Translations under genes and position numbers: made by a program
Origin: OMSK01 sp902492995
Lineage (GTDB): Bacteria > Bacillota_I > Bacilli_A > RF39 > UBA660
DNA length: 27,371 bases
Direction: 5' to 3'
NCBI GenBank assembly: GCA_902492995.1
Contig: CABUNR010000016.1
Coordinates: 1-27,371, forward strand
Shown: positions 15,828 to 24,165 of the stretch, one piece after another
Numbering within the stretch: the stretch's first letter is position 1
How the letters are laid out: every line of letters begins with the position of its first letter
Notes under the pieces: model-generated
Database searches by the model: none
The model's input: the letters and a program-made list of their open reading frames with translations, nothing else
Told to the model about the DNA's origin: nothing

Positions 15828-15986
15828 CTATTCATCATTTTTATGAAGTGCTCTCCATGCTACAGTAAATATTAAAAGTCCTCCTAAGAAAAGCACTATC
15901 ATTAAAACTGGACTACTATGTGATATAATCCAATCTCTAAAATTGTCACTTATTTTTTTTAATGAATCATATAAATTTAATATCAT
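15828..15986 (-). CDS. Single-pass membrane microprotein, 52 residues
   Basis: An intact short frame from ATG at 15986 to TAG at 15828. The product has an amphipathic N-terminus (MILNLYDSLKKISDNFRDWI), one hydrophobic segment at about residues 26-43 (SPVLMIVLFLGGLLIFTVAW) and a short charged tail RALHKNDE. Its ATG overlaps the pcrA TGA as ATGA, and its stop lies inside the ribosome site of the nucleotidyltransferase gene, so it is translationally linked to both. The tight fit and the sensible membrane layout support a real gene; I do not recognise a family. Confidence 0.75.
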   Translation of the reverse strand: MILNLYDSLKKISDNFRDWIISHSSPVLMIVLFLGGLLIFTVAWRALHKNDE

Positions 15987-18070
15987 TTTTTATCAACCTT
16001 TCTAATTACTTTATGTCCTTTTATAAATGTTTTTATTCCATATTCATGACTGAATGCTATATCTAGTGTTTTATCTTTTATAGCTACTATAATACCTACT
16101 CCATAAATATCATGTTCAACTTTTTCTCCTAGACTATATTCTTCATTTTCATTGATCAAATCTTCTTTTACTATCTTTTCATTTATATTTTTTTCTTCTT
16201 CTAAATTTTCTTCATTTATTTCATTTATAAATCGGCTTGGTAAATTATTACTTTCATTACCATATAACATTCTTTTTTTTGCATTTACAAGCTCTAATCT
16301 TTTTTTTGCTCTAGTAACTGCTACATAGAAAAGTCTTCTTTCTTCTTCTATTTCTTCATGACTTGATAAAGAATTATTATGTGGAAATATTCCTTCTTCT
16401 AATCCTGCAATAAATACATTATCAAATTCTAATCCTTTTGATGAGTGCACAGTCATTAATGTTACTAAATCAGTGTTAAGATTATGTTCTTCCATATCAG
16501 CAACTAAGCTAATTTCCTCTAAGAATGCTTGTAATGATATTATACCATACTTTTCTTCAAATGTTTTAGTTATTGATTTAAATTCCTCTAGATTCTCTAA
16601 TCTGATGTCTGCTTCTAATGTTTTTTCTTTTTCTAATTCTTCTTTTATTCCTGTTTTATCTAAAATTGTATCTATTAATTCTGTTAAAGATAAATCTTTT
16701 TCTAATTCTTTAATTTCTTCTATTATTTTTTTAAATTCTAGTTCTTTTCCACTTTCTATTGCATCATACAAACTTGTTTGATTAAGTGTTGCCATCATTT
16801 CTAAATTTTCTATTGTTTTTATACCAATTTTTCTTTTTGGGACATTTATTATTCTAAGTAAGCTTGTATTATCACTATTATTATATATTAACTTTAAATA
16901 AGCAATTAAATCTTTAATTTCTTTTCTTTTATAGAAAAAGAAACTTCCTACTACTTTATATGGAATATTTTCTTTTAAAAGTGCTTCTTCTATATTTCTT
17001 GATTGAGCGTTTGTTCTATATAAAACAGCTATATCCTCTTTTTTTACGCCATTTATGATTAAATTTTTTATCTCACTTACAATATGATAAGCTTCATCTT
17101 TTTCATTTAAAGCTTTATAATATTTCACTTTTGATCCTTCAGTATTTTCTGTCCATAATTTTTTATCTTTTCTATTAATATTATTTTTTATAATATCATT
17201 TGCAACATTTAATATATATTTAGTTGATCTATAATTTTGTTCTAATAAAATTGTTTTTGTATTTTCATAGTCTTTTTCAAAATTTAAAATATTTTTATAA
17301 TTTGCCCCTCTAAAAGAATATATTGATTGAGATTCATCTCCTACTACACAAATGTTTTTGTATTTAGCACTTATCATTTTAACAAGAATATATTGTGCTT
17401 CGTTTGTATCTTGATATTCATCTACTAATATGTATTTAAATCTTTCTTGATATTCTCTTAATACTTCTATATTTTTTCTAAAAAGTTTTATTGGTAATAT
17501 TAATAAATCATCAAAATCAAGTGAATTACTATTAAATAATGTATTTTCATATCTTCTATATACTTCAACTACTTTTTCTTCAAAATCAGTATTAGCATAT
17601 TTACTATAACTATCTGGATCTAATAGTTCATTTTTAGCACTACTTATTCTATTTTTTATAGCTTTAGGATTATAATTTTTTGGATCTAGATCTAATTCTT
17701 TGATAATTTTTTTTATAATTGTCAGTGAATCATCACTATCAATAATAGTAAAATTTTGTTTATATCCTAAATAGGTTGCATATTTTCTTAATATAGATAA
17801 GCCAAATGAATGAAAAGTTGATACTTGCATACCATAGAATTCATTATCTAACATATTAATTATTCTTTCTTTCATTTCTTTAGCAGCTTTATTTGTAAAT
17901 GTTATTGCAAGAATATTATAAGGATCTACACTTTTTTCTTTTATAAGATAAGCAATTCTAGTTGTTAATACTTTTGTTTTACCACTTCCTGCTCCTGCTA
18001 GTACTAAAAGAGGTCCTTCTGTTTGTTTTACTGCTTCTTTTTGTTCTTTGTTTAGTGTTTCTAAATTCAT
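15983..18070 (-). CDS. pcrA: ATP-dependent DNA helicase PcrA/UvrD
   Basis: A 695-residue superfamily 1A 3'-5' helicase for excision repair, removal of recombinase and conflict resolution with transcription. Walker A GAGSGKT is at 26-32, motif Ia ITFTNKAAKEM near 56-66, Walker B DEYQDTNE at 217-224, then GDESQSIYSFRGA, LEQNYRS, VTLMTVHSSKGLEF and VAVTRAKKRL. The C-terminal tail (EKVEHDIYGVGIIVAI and on to the end) is the Tudor-like RNA-polymerase-binding module of PcrA, which separates it from Rep. AGGTGAT lies before the ATG. It diverges from the serine acetyltransferase across 85 bp and leads an operon with the microprotein and nucleotidyltransferase. It uses TGA as stop. Confidence 0.97.
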   Translation of the reverse strand: MNLETLNKEQKEAVKQTEGPLLVLAGAGSGKTKVLTTRIAYLIKEKSVDPYNILAITFTNKAAKEMKERIINMLDNEFYGMQVSTFHSFGLSILRKYATYLGYKQNFTIIDSDDSLTIIKKIIKELDLDPKNYNPKAIKNRISSAKNELLDPDSYSKYANTDFEEKVVEVYRRYENTLFNSNSLDFDDLLILPIKLFRKNIEVLREYQERFKYILVDEYQDTNEAQYILVKMISAKYKNICVVGDESQSIYSFRGANYKNILNFEKDYENTKTILLEQNYRSTKYILNVANDIIKNNINRKDKKLWTENTEGSKVKYYKALNEKDEAYHIVSEIKNLIINGVKKEDIAVLYRTNAQSRNIEEALLKENIPYKVVGSFFFYKRKEIKDLIAYLKLIYNNSDNTSLLRIINVPKRKIGIKTIENLEMMATLNQTSLYDAIESGKELEFKKIIEEIKELEKDLSLTELIDTILDKTGIKEELEKEKTLEADIRLENLEEFKSITKTFEEKYGIISLQAFLEEISLVADMEEHNLNTDLVTLMTVHSSKGLEFDNVFIAGLEEGIFPHNNSLSSHEEIEEERRLFYVAVTRAKKRLELVNAKKRMLYGNESNNLPSRFINEINEENLEEEKNINEKIVKEDLINENEEYSLGEKVEHDIYGVGIIVAIKDKTLDIAFSHEYGIKTFIKGHKVIRKVDKK

Positions 18071-18155
18071 TTTATCACCTAACTTATTTTACCATACTTT
18101 AGTTATTAATACACACATAAACATTAATTTCTTTTATATTATAATAGGTGATTTT

Positions 18156-18674
18156 ATGTTTTTTAAAAATTTATTAAGTGATGCATTAAATATAAAAAAA
18201 AAGGATCCAGCTTGTCGAAATATTTTAGAAGTTTTTTTATTATATCCTGGATTTCATGCCTTGTTTTTTCATAGAATTGCACATTTTTTTTATAAATTAA
18301 AATTATTTTTTATTGCTAGATTAATCTCGCAAATATCAAGATTTTTAACACTAATTGAGATTCATCCCGGGGCTAAAATAGGAAAAAATTTGTTTATTGA
18401 TCATGGATGTGGAATTGTTATTGGAGAAACTTGTGTTATTGGTGATAACTGTACTATATATCATTCTGTAACTTTAGGTGGAACAGGTAAAGATAAATTT
18501 AAAAGACATCCAAATGTTGGATGTAATGTAATGATTGGAGCTGGAGCTAAAATATTAGGTCCTATAAATATTGGCGATAATGTCAAAATTGGAGCCGGTA
18601 GTGTTGTTGTAAAAGATGTAAAATCTAACACAACTGTTATTGGTAATTATGCGAATGAATTAAAAAAGCATTAG
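18156..18674 (+). CDS. cysE: Serine O-acetyltransferase (CysE/EpsC type)
   Basis: A 172-residue hexapeptide-repeat acyltransferase making O-acetylserine from serine and acetyl-CoA, the first step of cysteine synthesis. DPAC (Asp17), FHRIAHFFY, the HPGA turn, DHGCGIVIGET with Asp82/His83 and HSVTLGGTGK match the active-site layout of CysE. The left-handed beta-helix runs from about 70 to 165. It is a short form, lacking the long N-terminal helical region of enterobacterial CysE and most of the regulatory C-terminal tail. The frame extends upstream to 18048, but AGGTGAT just before the ATG at 18156 and the protein alignment support this start; the longer form would overlap pcrA. No CysK is adjacent. 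A TATAAT at about 18137-18145 is present, but no good -35. Confidence 0.93.
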   Translation: MFFKNLLSDALNIKKKDPACRNILEVFLLYPGFHALFFHRIAHFFYKLKLFFIARLISQISRFLTLIEIHPGAKIGKNLFIDHGCGIVIGETCVIGDNCTIYHSVTLGGTGKDKFKRHPNVGCNVMIGAGAKILGPINIGDNVKIGAGSVVVKDVKSNTTVIGNYANELKKH

Positions 18675-18694
18675 TTAAAATCTAATGCTTTTTT
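18662..18694. terminator. Bidirectional terminator between cysE and scpB
   Basis: A perfect 13-bp stem (AAAAAAGCATTAG at 18662-18674, its complement at 18682-18694) with a 7-nt loop. A and T runs at the two ends make it functional in both directions. It contains the cysE stop and touches the scpB stop. Confidence 0.9.
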
Positions 18695-19259
18695 AGTCTA
18701 TTTCTTTGTATTTTGATTCAAATAAATCTTTTTCTTCATCATCTACTTTTATTTCTTCTAATTTTGGCAGTTCTTTTGTACTTGATAGGCCAAAATAATC
18801 CAAAAATTTATCTGTAACACCATATAATATAGGTCTTCCAGCACTTTCACTTCTTCCTTTTTCTTCTATTAAATCTCTTGATACAAGTTTTCTTATCATA
18901 TGACTACTGCTAATTCCTCTTACTTGATCTACATCTATTCTTGTTATTGGTTCATTATAAGCAATAATAGCAAGTGTTTCTAAAGCTGCCTGACTTAATT
19001 GTGTATCTTCAACTTCTACTAATTTTTCAAAATATTTTTTATGTTCTTCTTTTGTTGTTAATTTTAATTTATTTCCTAATACTTTTAATGTTATTCCTCT
19101 TTTTGAATCATTATAAATAAGAGTTAATTCTTTTACTATTTCTTTTAATTTTTTATCATCTATTTCTAATATTTCCATTATTTGTGTTGTTGTTATTCCA
19201 TCTTCTCCTACAACAAATAAAAGACCTTCTAATACTCCTGTTAAATCCATTTTATTCAC
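18693..19259 (-). CDS. scpB: Segregation and condensation protein B
   Basis: A 188-residue kleisin-partner protein of the SMC condensin complex, built of two winged-helix domains: about residues 5-80 (LEGLLFVVGEDGITTTQI) and 85-160 (LSQAALETLAIIAYNEPITR, then RGISSSHMIRKLVSRDLI with ILYGVTDKFLDYFGL). These are hallmark ScpB segments. It starts inside the end of scpA (8-nt overlap) with GAGGTGA upstream, so translation is coupled. The acidic tail after about residue 165 is variable in the family. It ends against cysE at a shared terminator. Confidence 0.96.
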   Translation of the reverse strand: MNKMDLTGVLEGLLFVVGEDGITTTQIMEILEIDDKKLKEIVKELTLIYNDSKRGITLKVLGNKLKLTTKEEHKKYFEKLVEVEDTQLSQAALETLAIIAYNEPITRIDVDQVRGISSSHMIRKLVSRDLIEEKGRSESAGRPILYGVTDKFLDYFGLSSTKELPKLEEIKVDDEEKDLFESKYKEID

Positions 19260-19971
19260 CTCTATATGTTAAATATATATTATCAAAATTATCATCTTGT
19301 TTTATTGTTATTTCTTGCTTTCTTGCCATACTTAGAATTGATAAAAATGTTACTATAATGTAATCTTTTTTATGTATTTCAAATAATTCTTCAAAGTCTA
19401 TTCTTTTTTTATTCTTTAATATTTTTCTTATTTCTTCACTTCTATCTTTAACTGAATATTCTTTTTTACTTATTTTAGTATTTAAAGGTTTTTCTTCTTC
19501 TTTTCTAATTAAAAATTTTTGAAATACCTCTAGTAATTGATCTAAATCTACATCTCCTAGGTCTAGTTGTTCCTCTTCATTTCTATAAAGGCTTAAATTT
19601 TCTACACTTTTTGTAAAATATTTTTTTCTATCTTCTTCTAATTTTTTAAAATCATTTGTTATTTCTTTATATTTTTTATATTCTATTAATCTGTTTATTA
19701 ATTGTTCTTTTGGATCTTCTTCTATTTCTTCTAATTTTTCTTTTCTCGGAAGAAGGATTGATGATTTAATTTCTAAAAGCTCAGCTGCCATAATTAAATA
19801 TTCACTTGCAACATTTAAATTCATTTCTTCCATTTTATTTATAAAATCAAGATATTGTTTTGTTATTTGTTCAATACTTATATCTCTTATATCCACATCA
19901 TTTGTTTTTATTAAATGAAGTAATAAATCCATTGGGCCTTCAAAATCATTTATAGTTATTTTGTAATCCAT
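19252..19971 (-). CDS. scpA: Segregation and condensation protein A (kleisin)
   Basis: A 239-residue kleisin that bridges the SMC heads and binds ScpB to condense and segregate the chromosome. It shows FEGPMDLLLHLIKTNDVDI near the N-terminus, the EYLIMAAELLEIKSSILLP helix at about 60-78 for the SMC neck, a charged central linker, and a C-terminal winged helix ending VTFLSILSMARKQEITIKQ. AGGTGG precedes the ATG. It heads an operon with scpB from its own promoter, which is embedded in the terminator of the preceding gene. Confidence 0.96.
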   Translation of the reverse strand: MDYKITINDFEGPMDLLLHLIKTNDVDIRDISIEQITKQYLDFINKMEEMNLNVASEYLIMAAELLEIKSSILLPRKEKLEEIEEDPKEQLINRLIEYKKYKEITNDFKKLEEDRKKYFTKSVENLSLYRNEEEQLDLGDVDLDQLLEVFQKFLIRKEEEKPLNTKISKKEYSVKDRSEEIRKILKNKKRIDFEELFEIHKKDYIIVTFLSILSMARKQEITIKQDDNFDNIYLTYRGE

Positions 19972-19986
19972 TATACCACCTATCTA

Positions 19987-20016
19987 ATTATATCATAAAA
20001 ATAAAAAAAAACTCAA
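19987..20016 (-). promoter_or_regulatory. Promoter of scpAB
   Basis: TTGAGT (20016-20011), 18-bp spacer, perfect TATAAT (19992-19987) with an upstream TG (extended -10). The -35 lies in the hairpin of the preceding gene's terminator. Confidence 0.65.
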
Positions 20017-20026
20017 TTAAGAGTTT
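20003..20026 (-). terminator. Terminator of the Asn/Gln-rich membrane protein gene
   Basis: AAACTC, 6-nt loop, GAGTTT (20026-20021 and 20014-20009), followed on the minus strand by a T-run. It overlaps the stop codon at 20025. Confidence 0.8.
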
Positions 20027-20648
20027 ATAAAAACTTAGATAAATATGGAAGAGCAATAATTACAGCAAGCATTAAAATTGCTAGAAAAATTATAAATTTT
20101 ATATTAGCATTTTCATCTGCATTTAAATTTGCTTTTTCATTACTTGCATATCCATATTTTGGTTTTTCTTCGACAACATTATTAACTTCAGGTTGTACAT
20201 TAACGTTATTCACAGGTTGCGCATCTATATTATTTGGTTCAGATAGTTCTACGCCAAATACATTTTGATTAGTATCTTCTATATTAAGTACTGGTACAGG
20301 ATTACTAGAATTTATATTTTCATAGTTTTGATTTTGATAATTTAACTTTCCTTGTTGATATGTATTTTGATTATAGTTTGGTTGCTCTTGTTGATATGTA
20401 TTTTGATTATAATTTGGTTGTTCTTGTTGATACATATTTTGATTATAATTATCTATATTTTGACTATTCATAGTTTGACTATTATAATTTGTATTTTGAT
20501 TATAGTTATCTATACTTTGATTATAATTTATAGTTTGATTATTATAATTTTGTTCCATAGGTTGATTTTGTTGATACGTATTTGGGTTATTATTTGTACT
20601 ATTTAAATTATTAAAATCAACTACATTCATATTATTATTTTCATTCAT
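20025..20648 (-). CDS. Tail-anchored Asn/Gln-rich repeat protein
   Basis: A 207-residue protein I do not recognise. Residues about 1-115 are low-complexity Asn/Gln/Tyr with no charged core, including three consecutive 12-residue units (YNQNxYQQEQPN at 68-79, 80-91, 92-103). A more ordinary stretch, about 118-180, has NIEDTNQNVFGVELSEPN and EEKPKYGYASNEKAN. It ends with one hydrophobic helix (about 184-202) and a short tail SKFL. With no signal peptide, the likely layout is a cytosolic disordered domain held by a C-terminal anchor. A TATAAT is at 20671-20666 and GAGAGGT precedes the ATG. It lies upstream of scpAB but behind its own terminator. Role unknown. Confidence 0.75.
   Translation of the reverse strand: MNENNNMNVVDFNNLNSTNNNPNTYQQNQPMEQNYNNQTINYNQSIDNYNQNTNYNSQTMNSQNIDNYNQNMYQQEQPNYNQNTYQQEQPNYNQNTYQQGKLNYQNQNYENINSSNPVPVLNIEDTNQNVFGVELSEPNNIDAQPVNNVNVQPEVNNVVEEKPKYGYASNEKANLNADENANIKFIIFLAILMLAVIIALPYLSKFL
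20340..20447 (-). repeat. Three tandem 36-bp units inside the Asn/Gln-rich gene
   Basis: Residues 68-103 are three in-frame 12-residue units; the third diverges to YQQGKLN. The flanking NYNQ-type sequence looks like older, decayed copies. Confidence 0.85.
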
Positions 20649-20716
20649 ATTATCAACCTCTCTTTATTATATCTATTAACTAGTATATCAAATTTTTATT
20701 AAAATTAAAAGTATTT

Positions 20717-22393
20717 TTATTTAAATTGTTTAATATACATATTATAATATAAACCTTTTTTATCAATTAACTCTCTATGACTACCAATTTCTTTTATTTT
20801 TCCAGTTTTTAATACTAATATTTTATCAAAATTTTTTATAGTTGATAGTCTATGTGCTATAACAATTGATGTTCTATTTTTTAATATTTTTTTTATTCCT
20901 TCATATATATTTTTTTCTGTTTTTATATCGACTTCACTTGTTGCTTCATCTAGTATAACAATTTTAGGATTTTTTATTAAACATCTTACAATTGATAATA
21001 ATTGTTTTTCACCATTTGATAAATTATTTGCATTATTATCTATTATAGTATAATAACCATTGGGTAATTTTTCTATAAATTTATTAGCATTTATATCTTC
21101 ACATATATGAATAACTTCTTCATCTGTTATATCAATACCACATTTTATATTATTCATTATAGTATCTTTAAAAAAATAAGCATCTTGAAGAACTAGTCCT
21201 ATATTTTTTCTTAATTCATTTTTATCTATTTCATTTATATCAACATTATCTATTAGTATTTGTCCCTTATTTATTTTGTAAAATTTTTCTATCAAATTTA
21301 TTATAGTTGTTTTACCACTTCCAGTTTCTCCTACAATAGCAAGATTTTCATTTTCTTTTAACTTTATATTTATATTATTTAATATATTTTTTTGATCATA
21401 TTTAAAATATACATTTTTAAATTCGACATTTCCTTTTATAGAAGGAACAATTAATCCATTATCTTCTATTTTCTGATTTAAAATATTATTAATTCTTTTA
21501 AATCCCGCAATTGCTTCTCCTACAGTTGCTACTAAGGATGAAATGTCATTTATTGGATTTCTAAACATTGATGCATATGATAAGAAAGAAACTATTTTAC
21601 CTATTGTAATACTTTTATTTACAACAAGTATAGAGCCAACACCTATTATTAAAATATTACTCAAATTATTTATAATTAAATTAATTGGTAAAATTAAATA
21701 TGAATAAACGCTTGACTTAATAGCATAATCTCTATATATTTTATTAATATTATTAAATTTATCTATAAAATAACTTTCTTTATTAATTGATTTTATTTGT
21801 TTAATATTACTTGCTATTTCTTCTGTACTTGATGTTAAATTTCCAAGTGAATTTTGAAGAGAATCAAAATAGTAATTCATTTTTTTACTCATTTTTAATA
21901 TGATTAAAAAAAATAATGGTACAGATAATATAACTATAATTGACAATGTAACATTCATATAAAACATTATTATAGTAACACCTATAACTGTAATAATACT
22001 ATTTATTATAGTTGTAATAACTTCTTCTAAGCATTCACTTATTTTATCTAAATCATTTGTTAAAGTACTAATTATATTACCTATATCATTTTTATCAAAA
22101 TATGATAATGGAAGTTTTTCTAAATGATTTAGTGTATCTCTTCTTATTTTATATATTGTATTTTCTACACTATTTATTATTATTTTATTTTGGATTATTG
22201 TTAAAACATAATTAATTATATATATAAATAGTAATATAATTATAAAACTTGTTATATTTTTAGTTATATTATCTATTATATATCCTATTATATATGGAAT
22301 AAATATACTTATTGTTGTATTTATAATGGTTAATATTGAAATAGTTATAATAACTTTTTTATTTATATATTTTATTATTTTATTAATTTCCAT
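20717..22393 (-). CDS. ABC exporter half-transporter, subunit with intact catalytic Glu
   Basis: A 558-residue membrane-ATPase fusion: six membrane helices within about 1-300, then a nucleotide-binding domain with Walker A GETGSGKTT (355-363), signature LSNGE (458-462, altered from LSGGQ), Walker B VILDE with Glu483, and H-loop His514. The upstream partner has the reverse pattern, so the two form a heterodimeric multidrug/lipid-type exporter of the LmrCD/BmrCD/TM287-288 kind, and this is the subunit supplying the active Walker B. The substrate cannot be read. Its ATG overlaps the partner's TAA as TAATG, with GGAGG upstream. No transcription regulator or substrate gene is adjacent. Confidence 0.93.
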   Translation of the reverse strand: MEINKIIKYINKKVIITISILTIINTTISIFIPYIIGYIIDNITKNITSFIIILLFIYIINYVLTIIQNKIIINSVENTIYKIRRDTLNHLEKLPLSYFDKNDIGNIISTLTNDLDKISECLEEVITTIINSIITVIGVTIIMFYMNVTLSIIVILSVPLFFLIILKMSKKMNYYFDSLQNSLGNLTSSTEEIASNIKQIKSINKESYFIDKFNNINKIYRDYAIKSSVYSYLILPINLIINNLSNILIIGVGSILVVNKSITIGKIVSFLSYASMFRNPINDISSLVATVGEAIAGFKRINNILNQKIEDNGLIVPSIKGNVEFKNVYFKYDQKNILNNINIKLKENENLAIVGETGSGKTTIINLIEKFYKINKGQILIDNVDINEIDKNELRKNIGLVLQDAYFFKDTIMNNIKCGIDITDEEVIHICEDINANKFIEKLPNGYYTIIDNNANNLSNGEKQLLSIVRCLIKNPKIVILDEATSEVDIKTEKNIYEGIKKILKNRTSIVIAHRLSTIKNFDKILVLKTGKIKEIGSHRELIDKKGLYYNMYIKQFK

Positions 22394-24081
22394 TATAGCA
22401 CCTCCATTTTTGATAATTCTATAAATTCTTTATTATTAATAATTTTATCAAATGTAGTAAATGCTTCTATTTTTCCATCTTTAAGTAAAATAATTTTATC
22501 AAATTTATTTATAAATGTTACTCTATTTGTTACCCAGATAATTGTTTTATCTTTAAATTCTTTTAATAGGTTATCTATTACTAAATTTTCTGTTTTTAAA
22601 TCTAGTGATGAAGTTGAATCATCTAATATTAAAGTGTCAAAATCGTTAATTATACTTCTTGTAAGTACTAATCTTTGCTTTTCCCCGCCACTTAAATTTT
22701 TTCCATTTTGTTCTATTAAAAAGTTTAAGTTATTTTCTTTTTTTTCTATAACTTTATTAAATAATGTTATCTTACTATATTTATAAATATTTTCACTTTT
22801 ATTAAATATTATATTATTTAGAATTGTATCTTTAAAAATTGCTGGTTTTTGATTTATCATAACTATTCTATTTTTTAAATAATTTATATCATATTTATTT
22901 ATATTTATATTATCTATTAATATTTGTCCTTTATTTATTTTATAGTTTTTGTGTATTAAATTAATTAATGTTGTTTTTCCACTACCACTTTCTCCAATAA
23001 TTACAACTTTTTCTCCACTATTAATTTTAAAATTTATATTTTCTAAATTATATTTTTTATTATATTTAAAATATACATTTTTAAATTCTATATTTCCTTT
23101 TAAAATAGGTTTTATTCCTCTTTGCTTTTCTTCTTCTTTTATACACAATAGTTTTTTTATTCTCTTAATTGAGACACTGCTTTGAATAGTTAGTAAAAAA
23201 ATCATTGATGTAGACATAATTGCTTGTAATAATAAGCTAATATATTCTATAAATGCAGTTACGTTTCCTATTAAAAAATTACCTTTTTGTATTTCTATTT
23301 TTGATAATATTAATATTAATATAGTTGTAATATTAATTATAAATATTACTATAGGCATCATATAAGATAATGTTAGTAAGGCTTTTGTATCTATATTTTT
23401 GTATTTTGTATTTTTTTTATCAAATTTTTTTGTTTCTATATCTTCTAAATTTTCAGATTTTACTAATTTAATATTTGTAATATTTTCTCTTAATAAATCA
23501 TTTATATCATCTAATGTTTCGTTTGTTAAAGTAAAATATGGGTATGTTTTTTTTATAAATATTATGCTTATAATTACTATAAGTGGTATTATTATTAATA
23601 AAATATATGATAATTTTTTACTTATACTTAAACATAAAATAATACTTCCTATTAAAATTAATGGTATTTTTATTAAAAGTTTTAATACCAAAAAAATAAT
23701 ATTTTCTACTGATGATATATCATTTGTTACAACTGTTATAACTTTTCCAATGTTTAAATTATCTATTTGTTTATAATCTATATTTAGTATTTTTTTTATT
23801 ATTTTATATCTTATATTATAACCTACATTATTACTTATTTTTGATGCTAAAAAAGTACTTATTACACTTCCTATTATGCCTATAAATAATATTACTATCA
23901 TTAATATTATATTTTTTAATATATAATTAACATTACTATTTAATATACCTATATTTATGGTATTTGATAAAATAATTGGTAATAAAAGATCAGATATTAT
24001 TTCAAGTAAAACACAAAATATACATATAAAAATAAAGAATTTGTACTGCCAAAGAAATGAAATTATTTTCTTTTCTTTCAA
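22393..24081 (-). CDS. ABC exporter half-transporter, degenerate-site subunit
   Basis: First gene of the exporter pair. Six membrane helices precede a nucleotide-binding domain with Walker A GESGSGKTT (366-374 in the long form), canonical signature LSGGE (466-470), Walker B LILDD in which Asp491 replaces the catalytic Glu, and Asn522 in place of the H-loop His (VTNRV). This is the expected degenerate half of a heterodimer. A GTG at 24088-24090 extends the frame by three codons, but the ribosome site TAAAGGAA abuts that GTG. The TTG at 24081 is about nine nt downstream of it and gives MKEKKIISFLWQYKF, so I take TTG as the start (562 residues); GTG remains possible. Confidence 0.92.
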   Translation of the reverse strand: MKEKKIISFLWQYKFFIFICIFCVLLEIISDLLLPIILSNTINIGILNSNVNYILKNIILMIVILFIGIIGSVISTFLASKISNNVGYNIRYKIIKKILNIDYKQIDNLNIGKVITVVTNDISSVENIIFLVLKLLIKIPLILIGSIILCLSISKKLSYILLIIIPLIVIISIIFIKKTYPYFTLTNETLDDINDLLRENITNIKLVKSENLEDIETKKFDKKNTKYKNIDTKALLTLSYMMPIVIFIINITTILILILSKIEIQKGNFLIGNVTAFIEYISLLLQAIMSTSMIFLLTIQSSVSIKRIKKLLCIKEEEKQRGIKPILKGNIEFKNVYFKYNKKYNLENINFKINSGEKVVIIGESGSGKTTLINLIHKNYKINKGQILIDNININKYDINYLKNRIVMINQKPAIFKDTILNNIIFNKSENIYKYSKITLFNKVIEKKENNLNFLIEQNGKNLSGGEKQRLVLTRSIINDFDTLILDDSTSSLDLKTENLVIDNLLKEFKDKTIIWVTNRVTFINKFDKIILLKDGKIEAFTTFDKIINNKEFIELSKMEVL

Positions 24082-24114
24082 TTTTAACACTTCCTTTAGG
24101 GTACTACTTTATTA

Positions 24115-24128
24115 AATAGTAAACTATT
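24115..24128. promoter_or_regulatory. Candidate repressor operator over the exporter -10
   Basis: Inverted repeat AATAGT-AA-ACTATT with perfect 6-bp arms covers the -10 and the end of the spacer; a second imperfect repeat (TACT...AGTA, about 24104-24121) overlaps it. The size suits a MarR/TetR/PadR-type dimer, but no regulator gene is in the window. Confidence 0.5.
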
Positions 24129-24144
24129 ATTTTTTTTATGTCAA
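24116..24144 (-). promoter_or_regulatory. Strong promoter of the ABC exporter operon
   Basis: Perfect TTGACA (24144-24139), 17-bp spacer, TACTAT (24121-24116). Predicted start near 24109. Confidence 0.8.
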
Positions 24145-24165
24145 CATTTTAATTTAAAATATATT

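Noticed and set aside
15983..15985. Mycoplasma-type code (TGA = Trp)
   Set aside because: TGA ends pcrA at the expected place and tryptophans are TGG throughout.
18048..18155. Longer cysE start with a hydrophobic N-terminus
   Set aside because: It overlaps pcrA and the intergenic region; the ATG at 18156 has AGGTGAT and matches the family start.
20340..20606. CRISPR-like repetitive stretch
   Set aside because: The repeats are contiguous 36-bp coding units without unique spacers, inside an intact gene.
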